This document shows, one piece after another, positions 25,044 to 31,327 of a stretch of 64,000 bases of DNA (positions are counted from its first letter, which is position 1; the number at the start of each line of letters is the position of its first letter). The position numbers were made by a program, and so were the translations under genes. The notes beneath the pieces are model-generated. The model ran no database searches and was not told the origin of the DNA. It saw nothing but the letters and a program-made list of their open reading frames with translations. Where the stretch lies: contig NZ_CP023696.1 in NCBI RefSeq assembly GCF_008704425.1, forward strand, positions 1,846,501 through 1,910,500. The letters run 5' to 3'. The stretch is from Streptomyces fradiae ATCC 10745 = DSM 40063 (GTDB taxonomy: Bacteria; Actinomycetota; Actinomycetes; Streptomycetales; Streptomycetaceae).

Positions 25044-25366
25044 CAGAGGCTCCGGGCGGCGGCGCGGAGGCGGAGGGCGTACTCGCCGTTCGTCTCGCCG
25101 GGGCGGGGCGCGGGCCGGGCGGTGAGCGCGATGACGACGGCGTTGTTGGCGGTGTGCTCGCACAGGCCGTGGAGGACGCGGCGGACGGCGGTGGAGCAGG
25201 CGCGCAGCCACAGGTCGCCGGCGAACACCTGGTGGGAGGTGCGGCGGTCGCCGATCTGGTCGGCGATGGCGGCGAGGAGGACCGCGGCGTGGGAGGGGCG
25301 GGCGTCGGCGAGCGCCTGGGCGCGGCGCAGGGCTTCGTCCTGCTGAGACAGGTAGGTACGCTTCAC
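25043..25366 (-). CDS. First gene of the leftward early unit, helical protein
   Basis: 107 aa from GTG 25366, AAGGG 7 nt upstream. It starts VKRTYLSQQDEALRRAQALADA and carries HAAVLLAAIADQIGDRRTSHQV. It lies opposite the plus-strand HTH gene, with the 25477-25495 palindrome between them, so it is a likely target of that regulator. No family recognised. Confidence 0.5.
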   Translation of the reverse strand: MKRTYLSQQDEALRRAQALADARPSHAAVLLAAIADQIGDRRTSHQVFAGDLWLRACSTAVRRVLHGLCEHTANNAVVIALTARPAPRPGETNGEYALRLRAAARSL

Positions 25367-25476
25367 GGGTCTGCCCTTCTGGGATCGCAACTTCGGAGGG
25401 CGGGCAGGCCCCGGCCGGCGGTGCAACGCCATATGGCCGGGGCCGTTCCGTTGTGCTGGTTCGACCGTAGCGAGAA

Positions 25477-25495
25477 GTGTGGACATTGTCCACAC
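25477..25495. promoter_or_regulatory. Perfect palindromic operator between divergent genes
   Basis: The 19-bp sequence gtgtggacattgtccacac is a perfect inverted repeat with 9-bp arms and a single central base. It lies about 20 nt upstream of the HTH gene start (its ribosome site begins at 25502) and about 110 nt from the divergent minus-strand gene. It probably binds a dimeric regulator. Confidence 0.7.
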
Positions 25496-25514
25496 CTCGC
25501 GGGAGGATAGCCCT

Positions 25515-25772
25515 ATGCCCGAGACCCCGGAGAGCGAGGAGCCGAGGGAGACCATGACCATCCCCAAGCTGGCAGCGCGTGTCGGCAAGAGCCGTACGCT
25601 GATTCACCGCCTCGCGACCAACCCGGCAGAGGGCTGGCCAGCGCCCACGTTCAAACCGGGGTCGTCGCGCCCGGAGTACCCGGTTGACTGGTTCGATGCG
25701 TACTGGGAGGAGCGGCAGGCTCGAATCACACAGGGACGCCGCACCGACCTGGAGCCCCCTGCCGCCGAGTAG
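25515..25772 (+). CDS. Small HTH / excisionase-like regulator
   Basis: 85 aa from ATG 25515 with GGAGG 8 nt upstream; an earlier in-frame ATG at 25479 lies inside the palindrome. TIPKLAARVGKSRTLIHRLAT is a MerR/AlpA-type winged helix-turn-helix start, followed by PAPTFKPGSSRPEYPVDWFDAYW, the typical wing and C-terminal helix of excisionase-like proteins. It is the only plus-strand gene between 1 and 39.6 kb. It may repress itself and the divergent early run through the palindrome. An excision role is less likely because it is far from the integrase. Confidence 0.68.
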   Translation: MPETPESEEPRETMTIPKLAARVGKSRTLIHRLATNPAEGWPAPTFKPGSSRPEYPVDWFDAYWEERQARITQGRRTDLEPPAAE

Positions 25773-25786
25773 CCCCGGAACGCCGT

Positions 25787-25824
25787 GAAGCCCCCACTCC
25801 GCCGTTGTGGCGGGTGGGGGCTTC
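25787..25824. terminator. Bidirectional terminator between convergent genes
   Basis: A near-perfect 16-17-bp stem, GAAGCCCCCACTCCGCC against GGCGGGTGGGGGCTTC, with a short loop. It lies between the convergent HTH gene (ends 25772) and the zinc-ribbon gene (ends 25833) and can serve both. Confidence 0.8.
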
Positions 25825-25832
25825 GTCGTGCC

Positions 25833-26537
25833 CTACGCGACGGCGGGTTCGGGGGTGTGCCAGGTGTGGCCGCAGCCGGTGCAGCGGGCGAGCGGCGGGG
25901 TGCCGGCGCCGCCGTGGATTTCGATGACCCCGCAGCACTTCGTGCACCGCTGGGTGAGGGTGGCGGTGGCGGCGCTGGTGTCGAGGGTCGTCTCGATGCG
26001 GTGGAGGGCTCCGGCGGCGACGCGGCCTATGCGGGCCCTGTGTGCGTCTGTGAGGGGCCGCCACGGGCCGGGGCGCCCCTCCACCAGGGCGCAGAGCCAG
26101 AGGGCGGCGTGGGGGGCTGTGCGGCGTCCGGTGTAGCGCCAGCGGCGGGGGTCGGTGGCGTCTGTGTCGGCGAGGGCGTCACGGCGGGCCCGGTCCGGCG
26201 CGGGCCAGTGGCGGGGGGCGCGGGCCATGGCGGGTCGCTGGACGTCGGCGGCGGTCTGGTCGGCCAGCTCGATCAGGGCGCTCTCGACGGTGCGCATGGT
26301 CTCGTACACGCGGAGGGAGATGGGGACGGGCCGCTCGCCGATCTGGGCCGGGTCCCGCTCGAGCGCCCGGAGCGCGGCGACTTCTTCGCGGTCGTACTGC
26401 TCCAGGGTGCGGAGATAGTCGCGGAGTCCGCGGCCGAACGCGCCGTGGATGGGTCGGTCGCCGAGGGCCTGGTGGAGGTCGGTCCAGTGGAGGGCGATGT
26501 GGCGGAGGTGGTGCGCGGTGGTGGCGGTGGTGGTCAC
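25833..26537 (-). CDS. Early phage protein with C-terminal zinc ribbon
   Basis: 234 aa from GTG 26537 with AGGAG 6 nt upstream. Residues 1-120 are helical (HLRHIALHWTDLHQALGD; YLRTLEQYDREEVAALRAL). The end has CTKCCGVIEIHG, then CTGCGHTW, a complete CxxC/CxxC zinc ribbon. Likely nucleic-acid binding. No family recognised. Confidence 0.55.
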   Translation of the reverse strand: MTTTATTAHHLRHIALHWTDLHQALGDRPIHGAFGRGLRDYLRTLEQYDREEVAALRALERDPAQIGERPVPISLRVYETMRTVESALIELADQTAADVQRPAMARAPRHWPAPDRARRDALADTDATDPRRWRYTGRRTAPHAALWLCALVEGRPGPWRPLTDAHRARIGRVAAGALHRIETTLDTSAATATLTQRCTKCCGVIEIHGGAGTPPLARCTGCGHTWHTPEPAVA

Positions 26538-26607
26538 GGGGTGCTCCTGGGTGGTGCGGCGGTACGGGTGCGGGGCCGGGGCGCCGGGGTGGGCGCCCCG
26601 GCAGGGG

Positions 26608-27135
26608 TCAGGACTGCGGGCCGGGCCGGGCGGGCCCGTCGAGGGCGTCGCGGATCGCTTGGGCGGTGCCGCGGCCCCACGGGCCGCCGAGGGCGATCTG
26701 GTCGGCGATGTCGCGCACGCGGTCGCGGGCGGCCTCGGCGGTTTCGGCTCGCTGGACGGCCTCGCAGGCGCCGTCGGTGTGGAGCTGGGTGGCGTCGGCG
26801 TCGGCGAGGGCCTGCTCCAGCTCGGCGACGCGGGCATTGGCGGTGGTGAGCCGGGCCCGGTAGCGGGCGGCGCGCTGTCGGGCGTTGCGCCACGCGATCC
26901 GGAAGCGGGTGGCCCGGCGGGACATGCCGACCAGGCCGATGCGGTAGCGGTCAACGTAGGAACGCAGCCGCTGGATCTCGGCGTCCCCTGTGGCCAGCAC
27001 CGAGTCGGCGATTTCGCAGACGGCCTGAACGGCTTCTGGGGTGTGCGTCCGGCGCGGGCGTCCGTGGAGGTCGAGGAGGGGAGGGCTGACGGCGGCGCCG
27101 AATCGGTCGCGGAGGGTGGCTTGCAGGTCGGTCAT
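26608..27135 (-). CDS. Coiled-coil early phage protein
   Basis: 175 aa from ATG 27135 (ATGA with the previous gene). A long coiled coil occupies about 55-125 (RQRAARYRARLTTANARVAELEQALADAD). It resembles the small coiled-coil proteins common in early blocks of actinophages. Function unknown. Confidence 0.5.
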   Translation of the reverse strand: MTDLQATLRDRFGAAVSPPLLDLHGRPRRTHTPEAVQAVCEIADSVLATGDAEIQRLRSYVDRYRIGLVGMSRRATRFRIAWRNARQRAARYRARLTTANARVAELEQALADADATQLHTDGACEAVQRAETAEAARDRVRDIADQIALGGPWGRGTAQAIRDALDGPARPGPQS

Positions 27136-27308
27136 CGGGTCTTCCTTCGGGCTCGGGCGGCGGCGCGGCGGGTGGCTCGGTTCGGGCGGGGCGGGTCCGG
27201 GGTGTCGTCGTCGACGACCTCCTCGCCGGTCCAGCCGACGGTGGTGGTCCAGGTGATGCCGGGGCGCGGGGTGTGCTCGCCGCGCGGGGTGGAGGACGGG
27301 CCGGTCAC
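27132..27308 (-). CDS. 58-aa micro-protein in a coupled run
   Basis: Starts GTG 27308 with GGAG 6 nt upstream (VTGPSSTPRGEHTPRPG), contains TWTTTVGWTGEEVVDDD and ends in a basic stretch RATRRAAARARRKTR. Both ends overlap its neighbours by 4 nt. Unknown function; the tail could bind nucleic acid. Confidence 0.45.
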   Translation of the reverse strand: MTGPSSTPRGEHTPRPGITWTTTVGWTGEEVVDDDTPDPPRPNRATRRAAARARRKTR

Positions 27309-27457
27309 AGGGTTCTCCAGATGCGGTCGGTGCAGGCGTGCGGGTCACGGCACTCGGGCTGGTTGTCCCACCAGCGGGCGCGGTCGGTGGTGAGGGGGAT
27401 ACGGCACCACCGGCAGACGAGCGGGCCCGCGGGCCGCGGGGCGGACGGGCCGGTCAC
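27305..27457 (-). CDS. 50-aa zinc-finger-like micro-protein
   Basis: Starts GTG 27457 overlapping the previous TGA. LVCRWCRIPLTTDRARWW then ECRDPHACTDRIW gives a CxxC plus Cx4HxC pattern, a plausible treble-clef zinc site. 4-nt overlaps at both ends. Function unknown. Confidence 0.45.
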   Translation of the reverse strand: MTGPSAPRPAGPLVCRWCRIPLTTDRARWWDNQPECRDPHACTDRIWRTL

Positions 27458-27642
27458 GGCTGGGCTTTCTGGGCGTAGTCCCAGTCGAGGTGCCGCTGCT
27501 CCTGCTCGGCGGCCCAGGCGGCGGCGAAGTACGGGTCCGTCAGATCGTTCCCGGCTTCCTTCAGGGCGGCGTCGGTCTCGTACTCGGCGGCGATGGTCTC
27601 GCTGCTGAATCCGCAGTCATTCAGGTCACGGCGCGTGGTCAA
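27454..27642 (-). CDS. 62-aa acidic micro-protein
   Basis: Starts TTG 27642 with GGAG 6 nt upstream, overlapping the previous stop (TTGA). Sequence LNDCGFSSETIAAEYETDAAL and YFAAAWAAEQEQRHLDWDYA is acidic and helical, DNA-mimic-like in charge. Function unknown. Confidence 0.45.
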   Translation of the reverse strand: MTTRRDLNDCGFSSETIAAEYETDAALKEAGNDLTDPYFAAAWAAEQEQRHLDWDYAQKAQP

Positions 27643-27743
27643 CGGTGTCTCCGGGTGTAGAGGTGGCGGAGGGTGGTGTAGGCGCCGGCGGTGGCGGCCG
27701 AGAGGGCCAGCCAGCCGCCAGCGACGTACAGGACGGTCGTCAC
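27639..27743 (-). CDS. 34-aa single-pass membrane peptide
   Basis: V-T-T-V-L-Y-V-A-G-G-W-L-A-L-S-A then ATAGAYTTLRHLYTRRHR: one membrane helix with a basic cytoplasmic end. Start GTG 27743 and stop 27639 both overlap neighbours, which supports translation. Function unknown. Confidence 0.4.
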   Translation of the reverse strand: MTTVLYVAGGWLALSAATAGAYTTLRHLYTRRHR

Positions 27744-27994
27744 CGCGGGGGCTCGGCGGTGCGGGCGGCGGCCAGGCAGGCCGCGATGATGACGGCTGAG
27801 GGCACGTCGCTCGGGAACTGGATGACGGCCCCGCCCGGGCAGTCCAGCCCCGAGTCGTCGGTGCCTCCTACGACGGCCCACACGGCGCCCGAGGGGTGGC
27901 GCAGGATGCTCAGCGGCATGTCCGCGTCGCCGATCCAGCCGTTCTCTTCCAGGGCCTCGACGACATCGAGTCGGCCCCACCAGTCGGCGGCCAT
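27740..27994 (-). CDS. Small phage protein, unknown
   Basis: 84 aa (MAADWWGRLDVVEALEENGW; WAVVGGTDDSGLDCPGGAV; AVIIAACLAAARTAEPP). Alpha/beta look; coupled at both ends by overlaps. No family recognised. Confidence 0.45.
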   Translation of the reverse strand: MAADWWGRLDVVEALEENGWIGDADMPLSILRHPSGAVWAVVGGTDDSGLDCPGGAVIQFPSDVPSAVIIAACLAAARTAEPPR

Positions 27995-28236
27995 CAGCGG
28001 GTCTCCTCGACGGGCCGGACGGCGGCCTGGGTGTGCGCCGGGTTCGCGGCGACCCACTCGCGGACGATCGCCTCGATCTCCAGCAGCGCGGCGTTGCCCT
28101 GCTCGATCGCCTGGTCGTTCTCCGTGCTGCCGGTCAGGGTCCGCCAGGCGCGGCGCAGGCAGCGGTTGTAGCGCACGCTGGGGTCCCTGAGCTTCTCCAT
28201 GAGGCGCATGACGGCGAGGTGCTGGCTGGTGGTCAT
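27994..28236 (-). CDS. Small helical phage protein, unknown
   Basis: 80 aa from ATG 28236. HLAVMRLMEKLRDPSVRYNRC and QAIEQGNAALLEIEAIVREW predict two long helices with conserved-looking Trp and Arg. First gene of the seven-gene coupled run reading to 27132. Function unknown. Confidence 0.45.
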   Translation of the reverse strand: MTTSQHLAVMRLMEKLRDPSVRYNRCLRRAWRTLTGSTENDQAIEQGNAALLEIEAIVREWVAANPAHTQAAVRPVEETR

Positions 28237-28274
28237 GGGGTGTCTCCTCGGGGTGGTGTGGTGGGATGGGTGCC

Positions 28275-28305
28275 GGGCCGCCCCGCCCTACCTGCGGGGC
28301 GGCCC
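28275..28305 (-). terminator. Perfect 12-bp hairpin
   Basis: GGGCCGCCCCGC pairs with GCGGGGCGGCCC around a 7-nt loop, in the gap after the gene ending at 28348. Likely terminator or processing hairpin before the micro-gene run. Confidence 0.5.
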
Positions 28306-28347
28306 TTCGCGCGTGGCCGGCCGGAACCGGATGGGCGGTCAGGCGGG

Positions 28348-28728
28348 TCAGATCCACTCGCCCCAGCGGCAGCCGGTGCACAACCACGCGTCGCCCTGGC
28401 GGTGGTCGGCGACGTGGTTGGAGGCGTGTTCGACGGGGGCGCCGCATTCGGGGCAGGCGTCGGGCTTGTCGGCGGGCTCGTCCGGGTCGGTGTCGTCGTC
28501 GTGGGCGGCGGGGTCGTTAACGGGGTAGTCGCTCTCCACCCAGTAGCCGCGCAGGGCGTAGCGCTCGAGGAGCTTCTCGACGTCCTGGCGGCCGCCTTCG
28601 GTGGACTCGCTGTTGCCGCCGTCGACGCGGACGGAGTAGCCGTCGGTCCAGAGGTCGATGGTGACGCGGTCGCCGGTGGGGTGGGTGAGGTTCCAGGTGT
28701 GCTGGATGTGGTCGGTGGTGTCGGTCAT
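28348..28728 (-). CDS. Acidic protein with C-terminal zinc ribbon
   Basis: 126 aa. A beta-rich start (HTWNLTHPTGDRVTIDLWTDG; YSVRVDGGN), an acidic linker (HDDDTDPDEPADKPD) and a zinc ribbon CPECGAPVEH then WLCTGCRWGEW. Possible nucleic-acid or partner-binding adaptor. Function unknown. Confidence 0.5.
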   Translation of the reverse strand: MTDTTDHIQHTWNLTHPTGDRVTIDLWTDGYSVRVDGGNSESTEGGRQDVEKLLERYALRGYWVESDYPVNDPAAHDDDTDPDEPADKPDACPECGAPVEHASNHVADHRQGDAWLCTGCRWGEWI

Positions 28729-28755
28729 CGGGTTCTCCTTTGGTGGGTGGGCGGG

Positions 28756-29181
28756 TCAGGTGGGCTGTCCGGTGGTCAGCAGCCGGTCGACCGTGTGGGC
28801 GATGTCGGCCGGGTGGGTGGTGTCGGTGAGGGGCTGCGGGTGGGTGGTGTGGAGGCCGTCGGCGGTGAGGCCCCAGTCGATGCCGGCGGGGTGCCAGCCG
28901 ATGAGGAGGTAGGGCTGGGTGTCGGCGTGGAGGGTGTGGCGCTGCTGGGGGGTGAGGTGGATGGTGATGCCGGTGGGGCGGGTCGTGTGGATGGGGTGGC
29001 CGTGGTGGGCGATGGCGTCGGCGACGGCGGTGATCCAGGTGGTGGGCATCTCGTCGGCGAGGGGCTGGGCGGGCGGGGCGTTCTCGGCGGCGCGGGCGCG
29101 GGCGTGGCGGGCGGCCATCTGGGTGTTGTGGGTGAGGGCGTCGCCGATCGCGTCGCCGATGTGCGCGTAGTGCTCGGGCAT
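28756..29181 (-). CDS. Small phage protein, unknown
   Basis: 141 aa. Helical first half (MPEHYAHIGDAIGDALTHNTQ; ITAVADAIAHHG), then alternating strands (GITIHLTPQQRHTLHAD; PYLLIGWHPAGIDWGLT). Codon use is more CAC/ACC-rich than its neighbours, hence many His and Thr residues. No family recognised. Confidence 0.45.
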   Translation of the reverse strand: MPEHYAHIGDAIGDALTHNTQMAARHARARAAENAPPAQPLADEMPTTWITAVADAIAHHGHPIHTTRPTGITIHLTPQQRHTLHADTQPYLLIGWHPAGIDWGLTADGLHTTHPQPLTDTTHPADIAHTVDRLLTTGQPT

Positions 29182-29203
29182 GGGCGGGGCTCCTGTCGGG
29201 TGG

Positions 29204-29410
29204 TCAGGTGGTGGGGGTGTCGGTGCTGGCGGGGCGTGGGCGGGGGTGTGGGGCGCGTATGGCGTCGGCGAGGGCCTGGAGGTGGGCGGCCTGCTCCTCG
29301 CGGGTCCAGCGGGGCGTGACGGTCCCGCGGGGGCGGCTGTAGGGGCGGGCGCCGCCGAACGTGCCGTCGGGGATGGTCTCCGCGGTGAGGGGGTCGGTGT
29401 AGACCTTCAT
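29204..29410 (-). CDS. 68-aa early phage protein
   Basis: MKVYTDPLTAETIPDGTFGG then PRWTREEQAAHLQALADAI and a Pro/Arg tail. The start overlaps the preceding stop (ATGA). Function unknown. Confidence 0.45.
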   Translation of the reverse strand: MKVYTDPLTAETIPDGTFGGARPYSRPRGTVTPRWTREEQAAHLQALADAIRAPHPRPRPASTDTPTT

Positions 29411-29586
29411 GCGGCGGTCCTCGCTTCCTGCGCGGCGGCGGTCCGGGACGGGTGCGGCTTCGTACGGCGGCCGTTCGCGGGGATCACGCACGCCTGGCCG
29501 GCGGCAGTCCGGCAGTGCGGGCACGCGACGGCGAGGGCGGGGTCACGGCGCCCGCCGAGGCCGGCCGGGCGGGGCGCGCCGGTCAC
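29407..29586 (-). CDS. 59-aa zinc-finger protein of the actinophage CPxC..GxxC type
   Basis: From GTG 29586 in a GTGA overlap. CPHCRTAAGQACVIPANGRRTKPHPSR (residues 23-48) fits the pattern CPxC-x4-G-x2-C-xn-H-x2-R found in many small actinobacteriophage proteins. The preceding gene carries the same finger, pointing to local duplication. Probably nucleic-acid binding in early phage expression or replication. Confidence 0.6.
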   Translation of the reverse strand: MTGAPRPAGLGGRRDPALAVACPHCRTAAGQACVIPANGRRTKPHPSRTAAAQEARTAA

Positions 29587-30326
29587 GACGCCCTCAGCTG
29601 CTGCTGGAACTCGGCGAGCTGGGCGCGCTCGGCGTCGGTGAGGCTGGCCAGGTGCGCGGCGGCGGCGGCGCGGCGCTGGGCGGCCTCGTCCTCGATGCCG
29701 GGGGTGGTGAGGGGCTCCCCTGCCGCAGCACGGCGGCGCGCGGTGTGGGGCCGGGCGAGGGGCACGCCGAGCGGGTGCTTCTTCGTGCCGCGGCCGGTCT
29801 TGCACGGCCGGCCAATCTCGGCGGCGCAGGTGGGGCACTGGATGCCCAGCGGCCCGGACCGGCGGACGGCGTCCTGGAGGGGCTCGTCGTCGGGCATGGG
29901 GCGGGTGCCCTGCCAGCCGTGGGCTTCCAGCTCGCGCATGAACGTCTTGGACGGGCCGCCTTCCAGGGCCGGGCGCTGGGTGGGGGCCGGGGCGCGGCCG
30001 GAGGCGATCGCGGCGACCTGGCCGCGGTAGCGGGCGAGGTACTCGCGGGTCGTCTCGTTGGGGAGCGGTTCGTACTGGAAGTTCTCCAGCCGGGCGTTGC
30101 GGATCTTCGTGCGGAGGGTGCGGACGTGGTGGGGCAGGATCCACAGCTTGGCGTTCGGGTCCTGGGGCGGGGTCGTGTAGTAGGCGGCGACGGCGGCCTT
30201 GGCGTCGGCGTCGAGGGGGACGTTGTGGAGGGCGGAGGCCCAGGCGATGGCGGCGGCCGTGGAGGGCTTGCGGTTGTCGAAGGCGGCGGCGTGTCCGAGG
30301 AGTTCGGCGGCCTCGGTGGGGTTCAT
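29583..30326 (-). CDS. Putative helicase loader (lambda P / G39P-like position) with zinc finger
   Basis: 247 aa from ATG 30326, overlapping the initiator gene's stop. Residues 1-75 (PTEAAELLGHAAAFDNRKP; IAWASALHNVPLDADAKAAV; HVRTLRTKIRNARL) match the helical pattern of phage helicase loader or inhibitor domains. Residues about 165-200 carry CPTCAAEIGRPCKTGRGTKK and a later HTARRR, the same finger as the next gene. The end is coiled (DAERAQLAEFQQQLRAS). Its place right after an iteron-binding initiator mirrors lambda O-P. The call rests on order plus weak sequence pattern. Confidence 0.5.
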   Translation of the reverse strand: MNPTEAAELLGHAAAFDNRKPSTAAAIAWASALHNVPLDADAKAAVAAYYTTPPQDPNAKLWILPHHVRTLRTKIRNARLENFQYEPLPNETTREYLARYRGQVAAIASGRAPAPTQRPALEGGPSKTFMRELEAHGWQGTRPMPDDEPLQDAVRRSGPLGIQCPTCAAEIGRPCKTGRGTKKHPLGVPLARPHTARRRAAAGEPLTTPGIEDEAAQRRAAAAAHLASLTDAERAQLAEFQQQLRAS

Positions 30327-31252
30327 GCGGGGTCTCCGTTCTGGGCGAGTTGGTGGGCGAGGGCGGCCCAGCCGGCGACGGTGGCGTCGGTGCCGGTGAG
30401 GGTCTGGCCGGTGGGGAGGTGGAAGACGTTCGTGGCGCGCTCGCTGGCGTACTTCGCGGAGCGACGGACCCACTTCTGCCACTCGGCGGGCCAGTTGCTG
30501 CGGCGGGCGCCGTTGGCGCGGAAGTGGTCGAGGAACTGGGCGGTCTCGTAGTCGATGTTCAGGTGGGAGCCGAAGGCGCGGATGGCCCAGGCGCGCATCG
30601 AGTCGCTGACGGTGAAGCCGTCGGTGTCGATGGGGGCGAGGGCGGCCAGCTCCTGGGAGGGGTAGCTATCCCCACCTACCTCAGCCACAGGTGTTGCTGG
30701 TGGTTGTTCTGACGGTTGATTGGTGGTTAGGGCGGCGTTGAGTGCGTGACGTGCGGACGCAGAGTGCGTGACGTCACGGACTTTGAGTGCGTGACTCACG
30801 TCGTTGGAGTGCGTGACATCGGCCTGCGTCACGTCGTTGGAGTGCGTGACCGTCACGGACGCAGACTGCGTGACACGCTTCGCGCGAGACCGGCGCTGAC
30901 GCTCCGCCGCGGCCCGCCGCTCCTCCTCCTCACCGCGCTCCAGATCCGCCCAGTCCGACGCCGGACGCTTCAGATGCAGGCTCAGCTTCCACACCGTGCG
31001 GCCGTTCACCTGCCCAGCGGCGGCGATCAGCCCGCCGGCCTCCAGCCGCTTCAGCGCGCGCTGGACGGTGCGCCGGTCGAAGCCGGTCCGATACTGGATC
31101 CGCAGCACGGAGGGGTGAGCGTTGCTGCCGTCCTTATGAGCGTGCTCCCCGAGGACCTGGAGGACGTTCCGGGCGGTGGTGTCCGGCTTGCCCTTGTCGG
31201 TGAGCAGCATGGGCGCGTCGTCCATGGCCCAGGTGACTGCTTCCGTGCTCAC
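30323..31252 (-). CDS. Replication initiator, lambda O-like, with internal origin
   Basis: 309 aa. Residues about 20-95 are a winged helix: TDKGKPDTTARNVLQVLGEH, PSVLRIQYRTGFDRRTVQRAL, LEAGGLIAAAGQV. Residues about 126-171 are encoded by the iteron array and so repeat VTHS (VTHSNDVTQADVTHSNDVSHA). The C-terminal domain (about 210-309) has AWAIRAFGSHLNIDYETAQFLDHFRANG and WPAEWQKWVRRSAKYASE, as in phage O and DnaD-like replication proteins. It should bind its own iterons and recruit host helicase through the next gene. Confidence 0.8.
   Translation of the reverse strand: MSTEAVTWAMDDAPMLLTDKGKPDTTARNVLQVLGEHAHKDGSNAHPSVLRIQYRTGFDRRTVQRALKRLEAGGLIAAAGQVNGRTVWKLSLHLKRPASDWADLERGEEEERRAAAERQRRSRAKRVTQSASVTVTHSNDVTQADVTHSNDVSHALKVRDVTHSASARHALNAALTTNQPSEQPPATPVAEVGGDSYPSQELAALAPIDTDGFTVSDSMRAWAIRAFGSHLNIDYETAQFLDHFRANGARRSNWPAEWQKWVRRSAKYASERATNVFHLPTGQTLTGTDATVAGWAALAHQLAQNGDPA
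30740..30874. repeat. Iteron array: putative prophage replication origin
   Basis: Five exact copies of GAGTGCGTGAC start at 30740, 30762, 30785, 30807 and 30840. A sixth with one mismatch (GACTGCGTGAC) starts at 30864. Spacing is 22-24 bp except one gap of 33. All are in the same orientation, inside the initiator gene. The flank at about 30690-30735 is clearly poorer in GC than the surroundings (gttgattggtggttag and similar), a candidate unwinding region. The layout parallels lambda ori inside gene O. Confidence 0.8.
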
Positions 31253-31327
31253 GCGGCCTTCTCTCTCCGGTCGTTCGGTTGGTGCAGGGGTGGGGGCCCG
31301 GAGCGCGTGGCCCCGGGCCAGGGGCGG

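Noticed and set aside
30740..30874. CRISPR array
   Set aside because: The repeats are only 11 bp with 11-13 bp between and lie in a coding gene; this fits iterons, not CRISPR.
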